A model generated the notes under the pieces. That model saw only the letters and a program-made list of their open reading frames with translations, did not search any database and was not told where the DNA came from. This document shows positions 11,073 through 22,237 of a DNA stretch of 64,000 bases, piece by piece (position 1 is the first letter of the stretch; every line of letters starts with the position of its first letter). Made by a program: the position numbers and the translations under genes. The DNA comes from Corynespora cassiicola (lineage: Eukaryota; Ascomycota; Dothideomycetes; Pleosporales; Corynesporascaceae). The stretch covers positions 496,001 to 560,000 of the forward strand of contig JAEUWY010000012.1 of assembly GCA_022059125.1 (NCBI GenBank). Direction: 5' to 3'.

Positions 11073-12440
11073 TCAAGTCAACATCCTCGGAATAACCTCA
11101 TACTCTGTGAAATTCCACAACCTAGCCGAATGATCGGAAACCCACGCACTGCCAGTGTACCACGTATTCCTATACCCCTGCAACCCCTTCAGCTCGTCAT
11201 AAAACCTATCCCTAATCTTATCTGCCGATGCTGTAACCCCAGCCGGCGAATGATCAGAATAAGCCACAAACCGCGGCTGAGACCCAGGCGCAATCCGCTG
11301 TACCGCAGCCACCATCTGAGCCCTGACCTCGGCCTCCGGAATGCGAGCTGGAGACTTGTACCACGCCCAGTACACCCCCTCCGCAGCCGTAGCCCACACC
11401 ATGGGCGAGGCCGGATCCTGCGGAATCAAGAGCGAATTGCTAGGATCCACGTTGAAGTACTGAACCGCCGGGTCGAGGCGCGTGTTAGTGAGCAAGCCAA
11501 CATACAGCGCCTGATTCTCGAACTGAGAGAAGATGCCCTTCTCGCGAGAATCGAGGCCGAAGGGTGCCAAGATGTCGACTTTGGGAGGCGCGCTGATGAG
11601 GAGCTTCTTTGCTTTGATGAGCTTGTTGCCGCTGGGCGTCTTGACGATTAAGCGGACGCTGTTCCCGGAGCGCGAGGCGTTTTGCACGGTGGAGTTTAGA
11701 AGCGCGTCGGCGCCCAGGTCTGTGAGGGCATTGTCAAATATCTCGTGTGCGTTGCGGCTGGCTGGTCCCACGTTGGCGCCGAAGACGCCCTCGAGGTAAT
11801 GACGGTCTACTTGTTTCAGGATGTGAATGGTGGTTGCGTTGAGGACGTTGCCCTGGGCGGGAGTAAAGAGCGAAAGCGTATAAGCGACGCTTTGGAGGTT
11901 GTATTTTTCGATGAATTGGCCGAATGGAAGGAGGAGGTCTTCGGGTACGGGTTCGGGCAGGTCCCAGCCGTACTCTAGGTAGGGGTACTTGGCCAGCTGT
12001 TCAAAGTAGCCGGTGAAGTTGGCGGTTGGCATCGTGCCATTCGGAAGCACTGTGCCGGTTTTGAAGTCGACGTATCGGCTAGTCGTTGTGCTTCCCCTGT
12101 TGGCTGCGATCGGAACGTTGAGACGGGCGAAGAAGTTGCGGACGACGGTATAGTTCTGGAAGTTGGAGACGCCATAGTTGACAGACACACCTCCAGGAGC
12201 AGTGTATGTGTTCACATGGCCTCCCAATTCTTTTTCTTTTTCGATGACAACGACCTTCTTGCCAAGGTCTTTGAGTCGAATGGCTGCATAAGTTCCAGAC
12301 GAACCACCGCCGATGACTGCAATGTCTCGTTCGATGGTGTTTGCTGCGGAGAATGACTCGTAGTCTTGTGCCGCACTAATGGCGGGATAGGCCAAAGAGA
12401 GAAAATAGCTGAAAGCGACAGATGATTTCATGATGATCAA
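11073..12440 (-). CDS. Secreted flavin-dependent amine-oxidase-like oxidoreductase
   Basis: 455-aa single-exon protein. Residues 1-23 form a hydrophobic signal-like segment ending AISAAQ, so it probably enters the secretory pathway. Then follows IAVIGGGSSGTYAAIRL (FAD dinucleotide loop) and VVVIEKEKELGGHVNTY, typical of the flavin amine oxidase/phytoene desaturase superfamily. The C-terminus has the VSDHSARLWN block where this superfamily contacts flavin. Close fungal relatives are often labelled beta-cyclopiazonate dehydrogenase-like, but that substrate is not implied. It is divergent from the MFS gene with the cluster motif between, so a late oxidation step in the pathway is likely. Several NxS/T sites fit secretion. 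Confidence 0.85.
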   Translation of the reverse strand: MIIMKSSVAFSYFLSLAYPAISAAQDYESFSAANTIERDIAVIGGGSSGTYAAIRLKDLGKKVVVIEKEKELGGHVNTYTAPGGVSVNYGVSNFQNYTVVRNFFARLNVPIAANRGSTTTSRYVDFKTGTVLPNGTMPTANFTGYFEQLAKYPYLEYGWDLPEPVPEDLLLPFGQFIEKYNLQSVAYTLSLFTPAQGNVLNATTIHILKQVDRHYLEGVFGANVGPASRNAHEIFDNALTDLGADALLNSTVQNASRSGNSVRLIVKTPSGNKLIKAKKLLISAPPKVDILAPFGLDSREKGIFSQFENQALYVGLLTNTRLDPAVQYFNVDPSNSLLIPQDPASPMVWATAAEGVYWAWYKSPARIPEAEVRAQMVAAVQRIAPGSQPRFVAYSDHSPAGVTASADKIRDRFYDELKGLQGYRNTWYTGSAWVSDHSARLWNFTEYEVIPRMLT

Positions 12441-13022
12441 CGACTGAATCTAAAAAAAGGATGCGATGAATGTTCACAGAGTCTAGGGATATCTGGCATT
12501 TAAATAATCATATTGAACTCGTGAACCTCCAGCTTAAAGCTCAAAATCTAGAGGCTGTGTAGAGCTTACGCGTGACTAGATTTCGCCCTAGGTTACCTGA
12601 GCGGCGACTTGTTTGTATGAGAAGGATTGATGACGTTGGGCCGGATTATGGAGGCTTTCCATGTGTAACATTGGTATAAACACACATATCCACGATTATA
12701 ACTTAATCTCGAAGAGAAAATCACAAAGTAGATTGTCCCTTGAAAATTTTTTTCATGTTCTTTGTGCGAAACTTGGTGATGTTCTGTTCCCGGTGAAAAT
12801 CCAGCTCAGCCCGGTGACTTTGTTACACCAGACCGCACATGGCCGACGTAGCTGAGGGCCTTATACAAGCAAATCCAGCTCGGGTCTCGGGCGCCGAACG
12901 TGCCCCCAAAATTATAAGCCGCCTTTGAACCAGCCTCAAGGTTGAGTGTCCGAGCATATTTCAAATGCGAAGGCGGATGCGAATGATGACATTCAGCTAT
13001 TCCACAAATTTCATCTTAGACA
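12441..13022. promoter_or_regulatory. Bidirectional oxidoreductase/MFS promoter region
   Basis: 582 bp between divergent starts. It contains the fourth cluster motif at 12887-12897. The rest shows no supported gene. Confidence 0.55.
12887..12897. promoter_or_regulatory. Cluster motif copy 4, TCGGGCGCCGA
   Basis: Perfect copy, 125 bp upstream of the MFS ATG and 446 bp upstream of the oxidoreductase ATG. Its position favours control of the transporter. Confidence 0.62.
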
Positions 13023-14621
13023 ATGTCTGATTCGAAGACAAAGTACTCAATCAGCGACCCGCAGCCACAGCTCGTTGGTGGCGAGATGATTATGCAGGTC
13101 ATGGACGAAGAAGCTACCGCAATCGGAAGTCTTGCGGATGAAAGACATTCTCAAGTCGAACAGGTAAGAAAATTTGGTTGCATCACGTGGTGGTAATTCA
13201 GAGCTGCGAGCTGATGGCAAAGTCAGGCGCCCCGAAACATAGACCCATCCTGCGATCCAAACGACCCGCTGAAATGGCCCTCTTCAAAGAAGCACATGAT
13301 TCTTATTCTCGTGTCTCTCGGTGCGTTTCTGGGAGACTTTGGCATGTCCGCTGGAATTCCTACCGTAGTGCTGCAATCCCACGAGTGGAACAAGCCACCC
13401 AACGTTACCAATTATCCCAATAATCTCGCCGTGGTCATGATCGGGACCGGCTCCTTGATTTGGATGCCTCTGGCTAATTGTTGGGGTCGTGCGCCTGTAT
13501 TCTTTTGGAGTACGCTGATGGGATTGCTGTTTACGTTAGGGTGTCTGTTGACTAGAGATTGGGAAACATTCTATGCTATTCGCGCACTGCAGGCTGCGAC
13601 CCAGGCCACTGGATCCACAATCGGTTTAGTGATTATTCACGACTTGTTCCTCTTCCACGAGTATGCAAGGAAAATCGGGATTTGGTACGCCTTTTTTCTC
13701 ACTTCGCCATTTGCTGGACCGCTGCTAGGGAATTTTATGATTGCAGGTCTGGGGGAGTGGCGGCCGGTGCTTTGGCTGGTTTTTGCTTTTGCCGCTACTC
13801 TGTTAGGTCTGACTCTCGCATTCTTCGACGAGACAAAGTACAATCGCTTTATCTCGGTTGAGAAACAGCCCTGCCGTAGAGGTGGATTCTTGGAGCGTAT
13901 GACGAGAGTCATTGGCATCTGGCAGCTTCGACATCATGAAGGTTACTTTGACAGCGTCATCGAAAGCTTCTGGAAGCTCATCTCAATCTGTTTCAAGCCA
14001 ATAATCCCCATTACTGTGCTCACATATGGCGTCATTTTCATGTGGAGCATCGGCATCAACCAGAGTTCTGCAATCTTGCTTGAAACTCCACGGATAGCCG
14101 GTGGCTATGGACTCACCCCCCGAGCTATAGGATATATTTACTTTACGCCTATAATTGCTACCATCATTGGAGAACTTTTTGGCTATTTTTATAACGACTA
14201 CATTTTTCGGCGCTACACGAAGAGGCACAACAATAAGGTTTTCCCCGAGGTTCGACTTCGAGCTACCTACCCTATGGCTGCCATTATGATCCCTGGGCTT
14301 ATACTTGTGGGGCAAACACTGGAGAAGCACTTACACTGGATAGGTATTATTTTCGGCTGGGGGCTCTATCAAGCCGGTGTAATGGTGGTCAGTGTAGCCA
14401 TCGTAGCTTTCATCTCCGACTGCTATCCAGAGTACCCAGGGGAAGTAAGCGCACTAGTTAATTTCGGTCGAGCAATGTGCGGCTTTGTAGTAGGATACTT
14501 CCAGCAAGAATGGGGCGCTGGTCAGGGTTTTGATGTTAGTTTTGGACTGCAGGGGGTAGTCACGGCTGTTTGTTTCGGAGCCGTGGCTTGTGTGCAACGA
14601 TGGGGACGAAAATTGAGATAG
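13023..14621 (+). CDS. MFS transporter (DHA1/polyamine-drug type), cluster efflux
   Basis: Exons 13023-13163 and 13227-14621 (phase 0 intron) give about 511 aa. The cytosolic N-terminus ends in DPNDPLKWPSSKKH, the signature that precedes TM1 in fungal DHA1 transporters. About twelve hydrophobic segments follow, with a long central loop (near residues 235-270), and the motif-A-like region is IWMPLANCWGRAP. It probably exports the cluster product or gives self-resistance. The last-third helices (YGLTPRAIGYIYFTPIIATIIGEL) match the same subfamily. It is divergent from the secreted flavoenzyme, with the cluster motif close to its start. Transport substrate is unknown. Confidence 0.88.
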
Positions 14622-14696
14622 AATTCATAGTATCCTTCATGTGACCAATCCGAAAATGTATCTTAGTCGTCTAATCTTGAACTCTCTATTGAAACT

Positions 14697-17133
14697 TCAA
14701 TTTTCAAACTCAATCGGATTGATTAGGAAATCTTGGGTGTCCAAGTCCAGCACCGGATTCCAATCTCCCGGCATGAATGTCTCGAGCGAAGTCCCACTCA
14801 GGGCAAAGTCCGTGTCCGTTGTTCTCCGCCTTTTCCGACCTTTGTCCGACCCTTCTTCTTGGCTTTCCAGATTCATAATTAGGGAATCTCCAAACTGGAT
14901 CGCCAAGGGATCCCATGGCGCTTGGACGTTTGGTGAGGACACCGCTGCTGCTATGCCATTAGGCGTCCGGACGCCAGAAGTCTGTGCAGACGCGTGACGA
15001 TTCGGCGTGGAAACAAGACTAGGCTCCTTCAATAGATCGATGAGCTCGATGATCAGACCAAATGTACGCTCTATTTGCGATGCACGGTTCTCAGATTGAG
15101 TGCGGCTGTTGACTTCAGTGAAGCAGCTGTGCACGTCACGTAGTAATCTGAGGTCCATGCAAAGCCTTTCTTTCGTGATGAGCGTATCGGTAGAGGCATT
15201 TGTCAGCAATATATGCTTGGTAAGAATAAAGAACGCCATGATGGGAAAAACGTCTAGGAGAGAGCTCAAGTGGCCTGTAGCAAAGGTACTGGCCTTGCTG
15301 TGAGTTGCGTCATCGTCAGAAGAAGCGTTACTCTTAGTCGACACCACTGATGGACGACGAATAGAATATAGCATGTTTAGCATGCTTTGGTCGTGTTTTT
15401 CGTAGGATATGAGAAGAATAAGACAACTCGCACGTGCGTCGACGATAACGTCTTCTTTGTGAAGCTCAGCGTGTATACGACTGTTGGCTTGCAGTCGCGT
15501 TGCGAGAAAAGTGAGTTGGAGCTCTGACTCATGGAGTGAGGAGAATGGCAATGTATGCACGCAGTACTTGTTTTCCCAATCATCAAGGCTCCGCGCAATA
15601 CTCGCCAACTCATTTGTGGTTTTTGGCGCAGTCCGACAAGTATCGGCGGATAGGTATTGATAGAGCTTCTTTTGCGTCTCTGCGAGATGCATGCGACTAG
15701 TGATGCTGGGATCGACAAACATAGTTGGGCTTAGTTGGGGAGACAACCGGCGGTCGGAGCCAGGTAACCAACATATCGATGACCATGACAGAGATAAATT
15801 CTTATCTTGTAAGTAGAGCGACATGTATGTCTTGCAGCGCTCTTGCGCTTCATCTGGTGTAATTTCCAGAGGTGCGGCATGTGCCTGGTGAAGACCTGTC
15901 ATCCTCGCAAGCAGGCATGCTTGTGCAAAAATGGCATTGCTTTTCGATGCAGTATAATATCTCTGCGCCGTAATACTCTAAATGAAGTGTTATTGGGGGA
16001 ATTAAGCGACTGTTCAGAGGACTCACAAGGAGACACAATGCTTGAACATTGATGAGTTTCGGAGTGGTAAAAATCCAGGCTTGACATAGTGCCGCTCGCA
16101 TTGCGTGGAAGAATGGTAGAGATATTGGCGATCCCATCAGTGGGTCACTTCCACATATCGAGCTTTCCGAACCGAGGACTAGGAGAATGATTGTGTTGAA
16201 ACAGATAGCCCATGCCTCGTTGGCTGGTATTTGGGGTGTAGTGTAGATCTTTTCGATATTGGCTCTAAGATACGGTTCCATGAAGAGATCAGTTGCATAG
16301 TCGACTTGCGCAAAAAATTGGGGCAGCACCATTCTTAGTAGTTGCTTTGGTGGCAGCCGAATTGCTGTGTGTTCCGGTACATCCAGAGATGGTTCGGTGC
16401 TTGCATTTGAACAGATACGTTCCAATAATTCCTTACATGCATCTGAACCAATTGAGAGATTGCCATATGATGGGTCTAGGGATAGGAGTGTGTCAGTGCT
16501 GCTGGTATTTGCTATCTTGTTGTTGGAGAATAATGTCTCTTGTGTGATAGCAGTGTCCTGAACCTCCTGTTGCGCAAATTTCCCATTCTTGATAACAACA
16601 TCTCTGAGCTCGCAACAAAGTGTCAGGAGAGTATCGGGTCCGTGGTACTGATCGGTCGTATGACCTTGGCCTAGTACGATGCGTTTCTTTGGATTCAATT
16701 GAGTATTGGTGTCCACACAATCTGTGTCATCGACCATTTCAACGACCTTTGTATTTTCAATACCATGTTGAAAACCACCCGTCTTGAGTAATGCGGTAAG
16801 CCAAGATATCTCCCCTTCGATACTACTAAGGCGACCTTCGAGTCTGTCGAACTTCCGACATCTTGATTTGGGTTTCTTGTAAGTTTTCTAATCGGATGTT
16901 TTTGAAAACGTTACGACTTACAAAAGTTTGGTGTGATTCACACGTTTCTCGGGAAGGCTGTATTCACAGTCGCTGTTGTCGTGCCTGCAATTCATACACG
17001 CTGGTCTCTCGCGCCCACAGCGAACTTTCCGCTCCCTGCAGCGAGCACACGCAACATCTTGCCGGTGAGATAATTCCTTTTGCTCTGCAGTCATGAATGA
17101 ATATTCTGACTCCATAACAGTATACTCAGGCAC
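14697..17133 (-). CDS. Zn2Cys6 transcription factor, likely cluster regulator
   Basis: Three exons: 17133-16922, 16861-16027 and 15977-14697, about 775 aa. Near the N-terminus is a complete binuclear zinc cluster, C-x2-C-x6-C-x5-C-x2-C-x6-C, with the basic run RERKVRC. A short heptad-like linker follows (RKFDRLEGRLSSIEGEISWL), fitting dimer formation. The middle region resembles the fungal-specific transcription factor domain (PQFFAQVDYATDLFMEPYL and ACLLARMTGLHQAHA blocks). The C-terminus has a basic KGRKRRR patch and an acidic tail. Start: ATG 17133 or the in-frame ATG 17115. It sits at the end of the PKS cluster, tail-to-tail with the MFS gene (75 bp between stops). Control of the TCGGRCGCCGA promoters is an inference. 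Confidence 0.88.
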
Positions 17134-19079
17134 GAGAGATTCGCAATTGAATACCGTCTAGTAGAGTACAACAGGTAAATGATACATTGAATGATCAGGA
17201 ATTACGTAGTTGCTTACGAAACAGTTCGCGGAGCCTCTAAACTGATTTTTTCGGCGCTATCGGAGTCCGGTTATCGCAGTGTCGTATGCAGAGTACTAGA
17301 CGGTCCCACGAGCCTCGCGATTGTGACGTATCTTACACTTGGCTTTTGATTAGTTTCTTTATTATATCCTAACGATTTGCATGTTACCTGTCAAATGGGG
17401 AAGTTTGTGCATAGGGACGCCTAGTTGCATGTTATCCCTCCGATCAGCGGAGGATTAAAGCCCACCTCTTGTGAAACTTCGAATGACGCATTGGCGGATA
17501 AATCTGAAGTTATTAGCATTGCTTTCTCCAATCAGAATTATCGCATTGTTTTATGTATTCCTTCTCATCTAGAATGAATTTTACTGTATTTCCTGTGTTA
17601 TTGGCTATTCAAGTTGTCCCATTAGCTCTGTGCTCGATGTAACCGCGAATTGCAGTATCCCTCAGCCTCTAAACAGATTTTATTCTCATTATATTGGCAC
17701 ATTTTGTATATTAAACCACACTTGCTCATATCATGAGAGTTGAGGCGGCGAATAGAACCTTGAATCTTCAATGCGCTTTTAGTATCGTTGAGTAAATTTT
17801 CGTGACAAAAAGAGGCAAAGCAAATGGCGGGGCACTTTTAGTAACGAAGCACTTTACCTACTTCGTCACACCTTCTCTCTCTTGTATTCTGTACAACTCT
17901 ACTGCTTTGTTCTTGTGGAACTAGATGCTTCAGCTGGTAAGCCATCCAGCCATCGATCTTCTGTGATAGATGCACCCCGGCATTTTTTCTTTGTATACAT
18001 TGGCTGTGCGGTGAGCAGACTGGGATTATTTTTGCAAGGATATTTGAAATCACCTGAGCTTTGGCGGTGTCTTTGTATGGCGAGGCAAGCTCTATGACTA
18101 TGGATGTGCTATTGTTTCACCCGCTAGTGATTGTTATCTTGCGTCTTTTCTGGTCGTTGGTCATAGTAGTTGCTAGAAAATCTATCTAGCAACTATTTAC
18201 CTCTGATCTTGGCAATATACAGCCGTTTTAGGTCTTCAAAATCTTCGGCAACGGCCTTCACAAACAATGCTTCCGGCATTGGCAATATGTTGGGACTACC
18301 TAAATGGACGGTTTATTCATCGCATGTTTTAAAAATTCTAAAACTGTAGATCTCCCGGTAGCACGAATCTTACGTGAGGCGAGATGGATCTGGAAATGGT
18401 GTAACAAGGCATCAGGTCAGCCTGACGAGGAGGCGGACTACAAAACATCTACACCGCCAGGCTGAGCACTAGGCAGTGCTCCGATGCCTAATGAATCACC
18501 GATTCATAGTAATTGACTAAAGTTGAGTTGCGTACATGTTGGTAACACTCACGCAGGTTCCTGTTTCTCCATCAACCACGGCTCGCGTAAAACCAGGATT
18601 CAACTTGGACGCGATGGGCACCGGAAGACACAGCATAAGACGTTACACAGTGTTTGTCACGATACATTTGTTTGCCATGATGCGTTTGCTTGTGAGATTT
18701 TAGGCTTTTGGTCTTAATGAGTCTGACCAAAGCGTTGAAAGGAGCACCACCTCGAGCATTAGCTGGTCCGGGCGCTCTTAAAGGATTTCGCCCAGATTAG
18801 ACTGCCCTGTACTACCTCACCCATGATTATAAGCGCAACCAAATTTCGGGATCCGGATTATTTGAACTGAATCTTTAAATCGTATTGGGACTACCAATGC
18901 TCGGGACCCGGAATGCGAGTGGAGGACGAGGAGCATCCTTTCCATAAAACCGCTACCTTGTTAGTTGACTCGAGCCAAACTAGTTTCTGCACATGATTGC
19001 ATTGATTAGTCTCACCACCTCTAATAACGCTGATCTTCCATTTGCCAGTCTCCCGTACAACCAGCCAAATCTTTACCAG
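17134..19079. other. Long gene-poor spacer at the cluster border
   Basis: 1.9 kb between the regulator start and the next gene, moderately AT-rich. Short open frames here have no recognisable domains or convincing exon structure. I see no tRNA and no copy of the cluster motif. It is likely the right boundary of the cluster. Confidence 0.5.
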
Positions 19080-19832
19080 ATGGTAGCCGAATCGCAAGCC
19101 TCGAGCCCTGCACGGACGGGTGGCCCCAAGCAACGACATGACGCCTTAGACAAGTTAGCCATTCTTTGTGGACCAATAGCACAATTCTTATTCTTTATTT
19201 TTCTCCCCGCATCGATGCAACTACCACCGATCAGCCCATCGTTCACCCCAGAAGTGACTGCAGCCCACTACCGACGCAACGAGACGGGCATGAAAGGCGG
19301 CATATGTCTGATGCTCATGACTGGCGCATTCTGGCCCATCTTCTGCGCCGGTGTAAACCGCCAGCTCTCAAAGATTCCGGGCATTAGTCAAACGGCACTT
19401 TGGGGGCAGCTGGGCTCGGGCGTTCTGGGGTCAATCTCCATGATGATACCTTCGTACTTTTTCTCGGCTGTCATCTATCGGCTCGACCGCGACCCGATAC
19501 TCACTCAGATGCTCAGCGATCTTGCGTGGTTTGTCTATGCCATGGGTTTCCCAGTGTTCATGGGCCAGGATCTGATGGTTTCGTACGCCATTCTGTCGGA
19601 CAAGCGCCCCGAGCCACTGATTCCGCACTGGGTGGCTTGGGCCATGTCTGGGTTGACGCTCACTCTTTACCCAGCACTCGGTGTACACTGCGTGAAGAGC
19701 GGGGCAGTTGCATGGAATGGTGCTCTAGGGTTTTGGTTGGGCGCTGTAGGGTTTGGTGGACAGGTGGGCCTATTGGTGTTCTTCCTCATGAAGGCGCATG
19801 CAAAGCCCGATCCGGAGCCAGAGCCGTATTGA
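19080..19832 (+). CDS. Uncharacterised multi-pass membrane protein
   Basis: About 250 aa if started at ATG 19080 (MVAESQ...). An in-frame ATG at 18993 would add 29 residues without membrane character. About six to seven hydrophobic segments are visible, for example AILCGPIAQFLFFIFL, GGICLMLMTGAFWPIF, WVAWAMSGLTLTLY and GFGGQVGLLVFFLM. It ends in a charged KPDPEPEPY tail. I do not recognise the family. It lies outside the run of motif-bearing promoters, so I would not assign it to the PKS cluster, although it is the nearest gene to it. Confidence 0.65.
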   Translation: MVAESQASSPARTGGPKQRHDALDKLAILCGPIAQFLFFIFLPASMQLPPISPSFTPEVTAAHYRRNETGMKGGICLMLMTGAFWPIFCAGVNRQLSKIPGISQTALWGQLGSGVLGSISMMIPSYFFSAVIYRLDRDPILTQMLSDLAWFVYAMGFPVFMGQDLMVSYAILSDKRPEPLIPHWVAWAMSGLTLTLYPALGVHCVKSGAVAWNGALGFWLGAVGFGGQVGLLVFFLMKAHAKPDPEPEPY

Positions 19833-20226
19833 TCTGGAGTTGCAGTTGGGTTGTATGAGACTCGGGCTATTGGAAAGCCGCTAGACATTCCGTTTGTTGA
19901 AAAGGAAGAAAAGATTTGTCCAAGGTGTAGGGTCTTGTTCGACAGCATTGCCTGTCAGCTTTCCACTGATTTGATTGCAGAGGAAACTTGGAAGAGAGAG
20001 ATAGAGATCGGTCGAATCATTCAATGACTAAAAAATCGCATTTCAAAATCACGCTTCAAAAATGACATAACAAATGCTAGGATAAGCAAGATGTACTAGA
20101 ACCATTTATCAGCACGTGACTTCAAGCTAATCCTCTTTTGTCAATGACCGCCAGTTTCCGCCGCTGGTCGGAACGCAGCAGACCTACAACTGCCACTCCC
20201 ATCAAACACACTGCACCGTCCGGATT
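19833..20226. other. Intergenic spacer
   Basis: 394 bp between co-oriented genes, presumably terminator and promoter sequence. No distinct feature seen. Confidence 0.4.
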
Positions 20227-22015
20227 ATGTTGAGGCCGCGATCTATTCGACCACTGTCGCGAGGACTAAACCAGGCCTCATCTTCGCTGAAGAGATCCGC
20301 CCCTACGGCATGTGCTCGTAGAAGGGGGCTGGCTACTGTCGCCGCCGAGGAGAAGGTTTGCGTGCCTGACTGCACTTTTATGCCGCGCCTCTGACCCGTC
20401 ACGCCAGGACCCTGTCGAACTCGACCAAATCACCACCCTTTCCAATGGCATCCGTGTCGCGACCGAGGCCCTTCCGGGCCATTTCTCTGGCATTGGAGTC
20501 TACGTCGACGCCGGCTCGAGATACGAAAACGATGCGCTGCGCGGCGTGAGCCACATCATCGACCGCTTGGCCTTCAAGTCAACCACCAAAACCCACGGCG
20601 ATGACATGATTGAAAAGATTGAGTCTCTGGGTGGAAACATACAATGTGCGTCATCGCGAGAGTCGCTCATGTACCAGTCGGCCACATTCAACTCCGCCGT
20701 TGAGACGACCGTCGGCCTTCTTGCGGAGACCATTCGCGACCCGCTCATCACAGAGGACGAGGTCCAGCAGCAGCTAGAAACGGCAGATTATGAGATTGGA
20801 GAAATCTGGTCCAAGCCTGAACTGATCCTGCCGGAGCTCGTTCACATGGCGGCATACAAGGACAACACGCTGGGCAACCCGCTTCTGTGCCCCAAGGAGA
20901 GGCTGCCGTACATTAACAGAGATGTTGTGGAAGCATACAGGAAACAGTTTTTCAAGCCTGAGAAGATGGTGGTTGCATTTGCCGGAGTCGAGCACGGCCA
21001 AGCTGTGCGTCTGGCGCAGCAGTATTTCGGGGACATGAAGAAGGGCTCTGGACCATCGCTGATTAACGCATCGGAAGACGTTTCTGTGTCGAGCTCGTCC
21101 AACTCACCGCCACAATTCACCGCATCCCACCCTACCCCCATGGGTGCGCCCCCGCAGTCCTCGAAACTCCTCTCCAAGCTCCCGTTCTTCAAGAACCTCT
21201 CCACATCCGCAACCTCGCAAGCGTCCGTAAACGCATCGCTAGACCTCAACTTCCCGTCGATTGATACTTCGATCCCATCCAAGTACACCGGCGGCTTCCT
21301 CACGCTTCCCCCGATCCCCATTCCTCTCAGCCCTGCCATTCCCCGCCTCTCCCACATCCACCTAGCCTTCGAGGCCCTCCCTATAAATTCACCCGACATT
21401 TACGCGCTCGCGACGCTGCAGACCCTGCTCGGAGGAGGAGGTTCTTTTAGCGCCGGAGGACCCGGCAAGGGCATGTACTCGCGTCTATACACCAACGTGC
21501 TCAACCAGCACGGATGGATCGAGAGCTGCGTTGCCTTTAACCACTCCTACACCGATTCGGGTCTGTTCGGCATCGCGGCTTCGTGCTCGCCCGCCATGGT
21601 CGCCCCGGTGCTGGACGTCATGTGCCGCGAGCTGCACGTCCTCGGCGAGGAGACGGGCCATTACGTCCTCCGCAAGGAAGAGGTCCAGCGCGCCAAGAAC
21701 CAGCTCCGCTCCTCGCTACTCATGAACCTGGAGTCCCGCATGGTCGAGCTCGAGGATCTCGGCCGGCAGGTGCAGGTCCACGGCCGCAAGGTCGGCGTCA
21801 AGGAGATGTGCAAGAAGATTGAGGAAGTTACGGTGCAGGATCTGCGCAGGGTCGCGAGGGATGTGTTCCGCGGTGGCGTCAAGAATGTTGGTGAGGGCAG
21901 TGGAGCACCTACGGTTGTGCTGCAGGAGGGTGAGGAGGAGGGCCTCAAGAGGAGGGATTTCAACTGGGACGAGATTCAGGGCAAGATTGCCAAGTGGGGG
22001 CTCGGCAGACGGTGA
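20227..22015 (+). CDS. MAS2: Mitochondrial processing peptidase alpha subunit
   Basis: Exons 20227-20355 and 20408-22015, about 578 aa. Exon 1 encodes an Arg/Ser-rich mitochondrial presequence ending in RRGLATVAAEEK. Exon 2 opens with DPVELDQITTLSNGIRVATE. The M16 zinc site is degenerate (VSHIIDRLAFKST instead of HxxEH), as expected for the non-catalytic alpha subunit, and the glycine-rich substrate loop is clear (GGGGSFSAGGPGKGMYSRLY). With the beta subunit it removes presequences from imported matrix proteins. A Ser/Pro-rich insert near residues 290-350 (SSSNSPP to FPSIDTSIP) separates the two M16 halves. Essential housekeeping gene. Confidence 0.96.
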
Positions 22016-22237
22016 AGCATATCTGGAGAAAAACACTAGGATAATGTGCTGAGGAGTGTATGATGTTGTATATGATGGCGATCCATGTATCTTGTTGTAT
22101 TACTAGTAGACTTGGCCATGTACATGGAGCTGGCAAAAGCATTTTGATGTAGAAAGTTACAAGTGTTGGTACAATGATGGTACATGGTCTTGACATAATG
22201 GTTCGCGTGGTGTACGTCGAGAGAAGGTGTGCATCTT

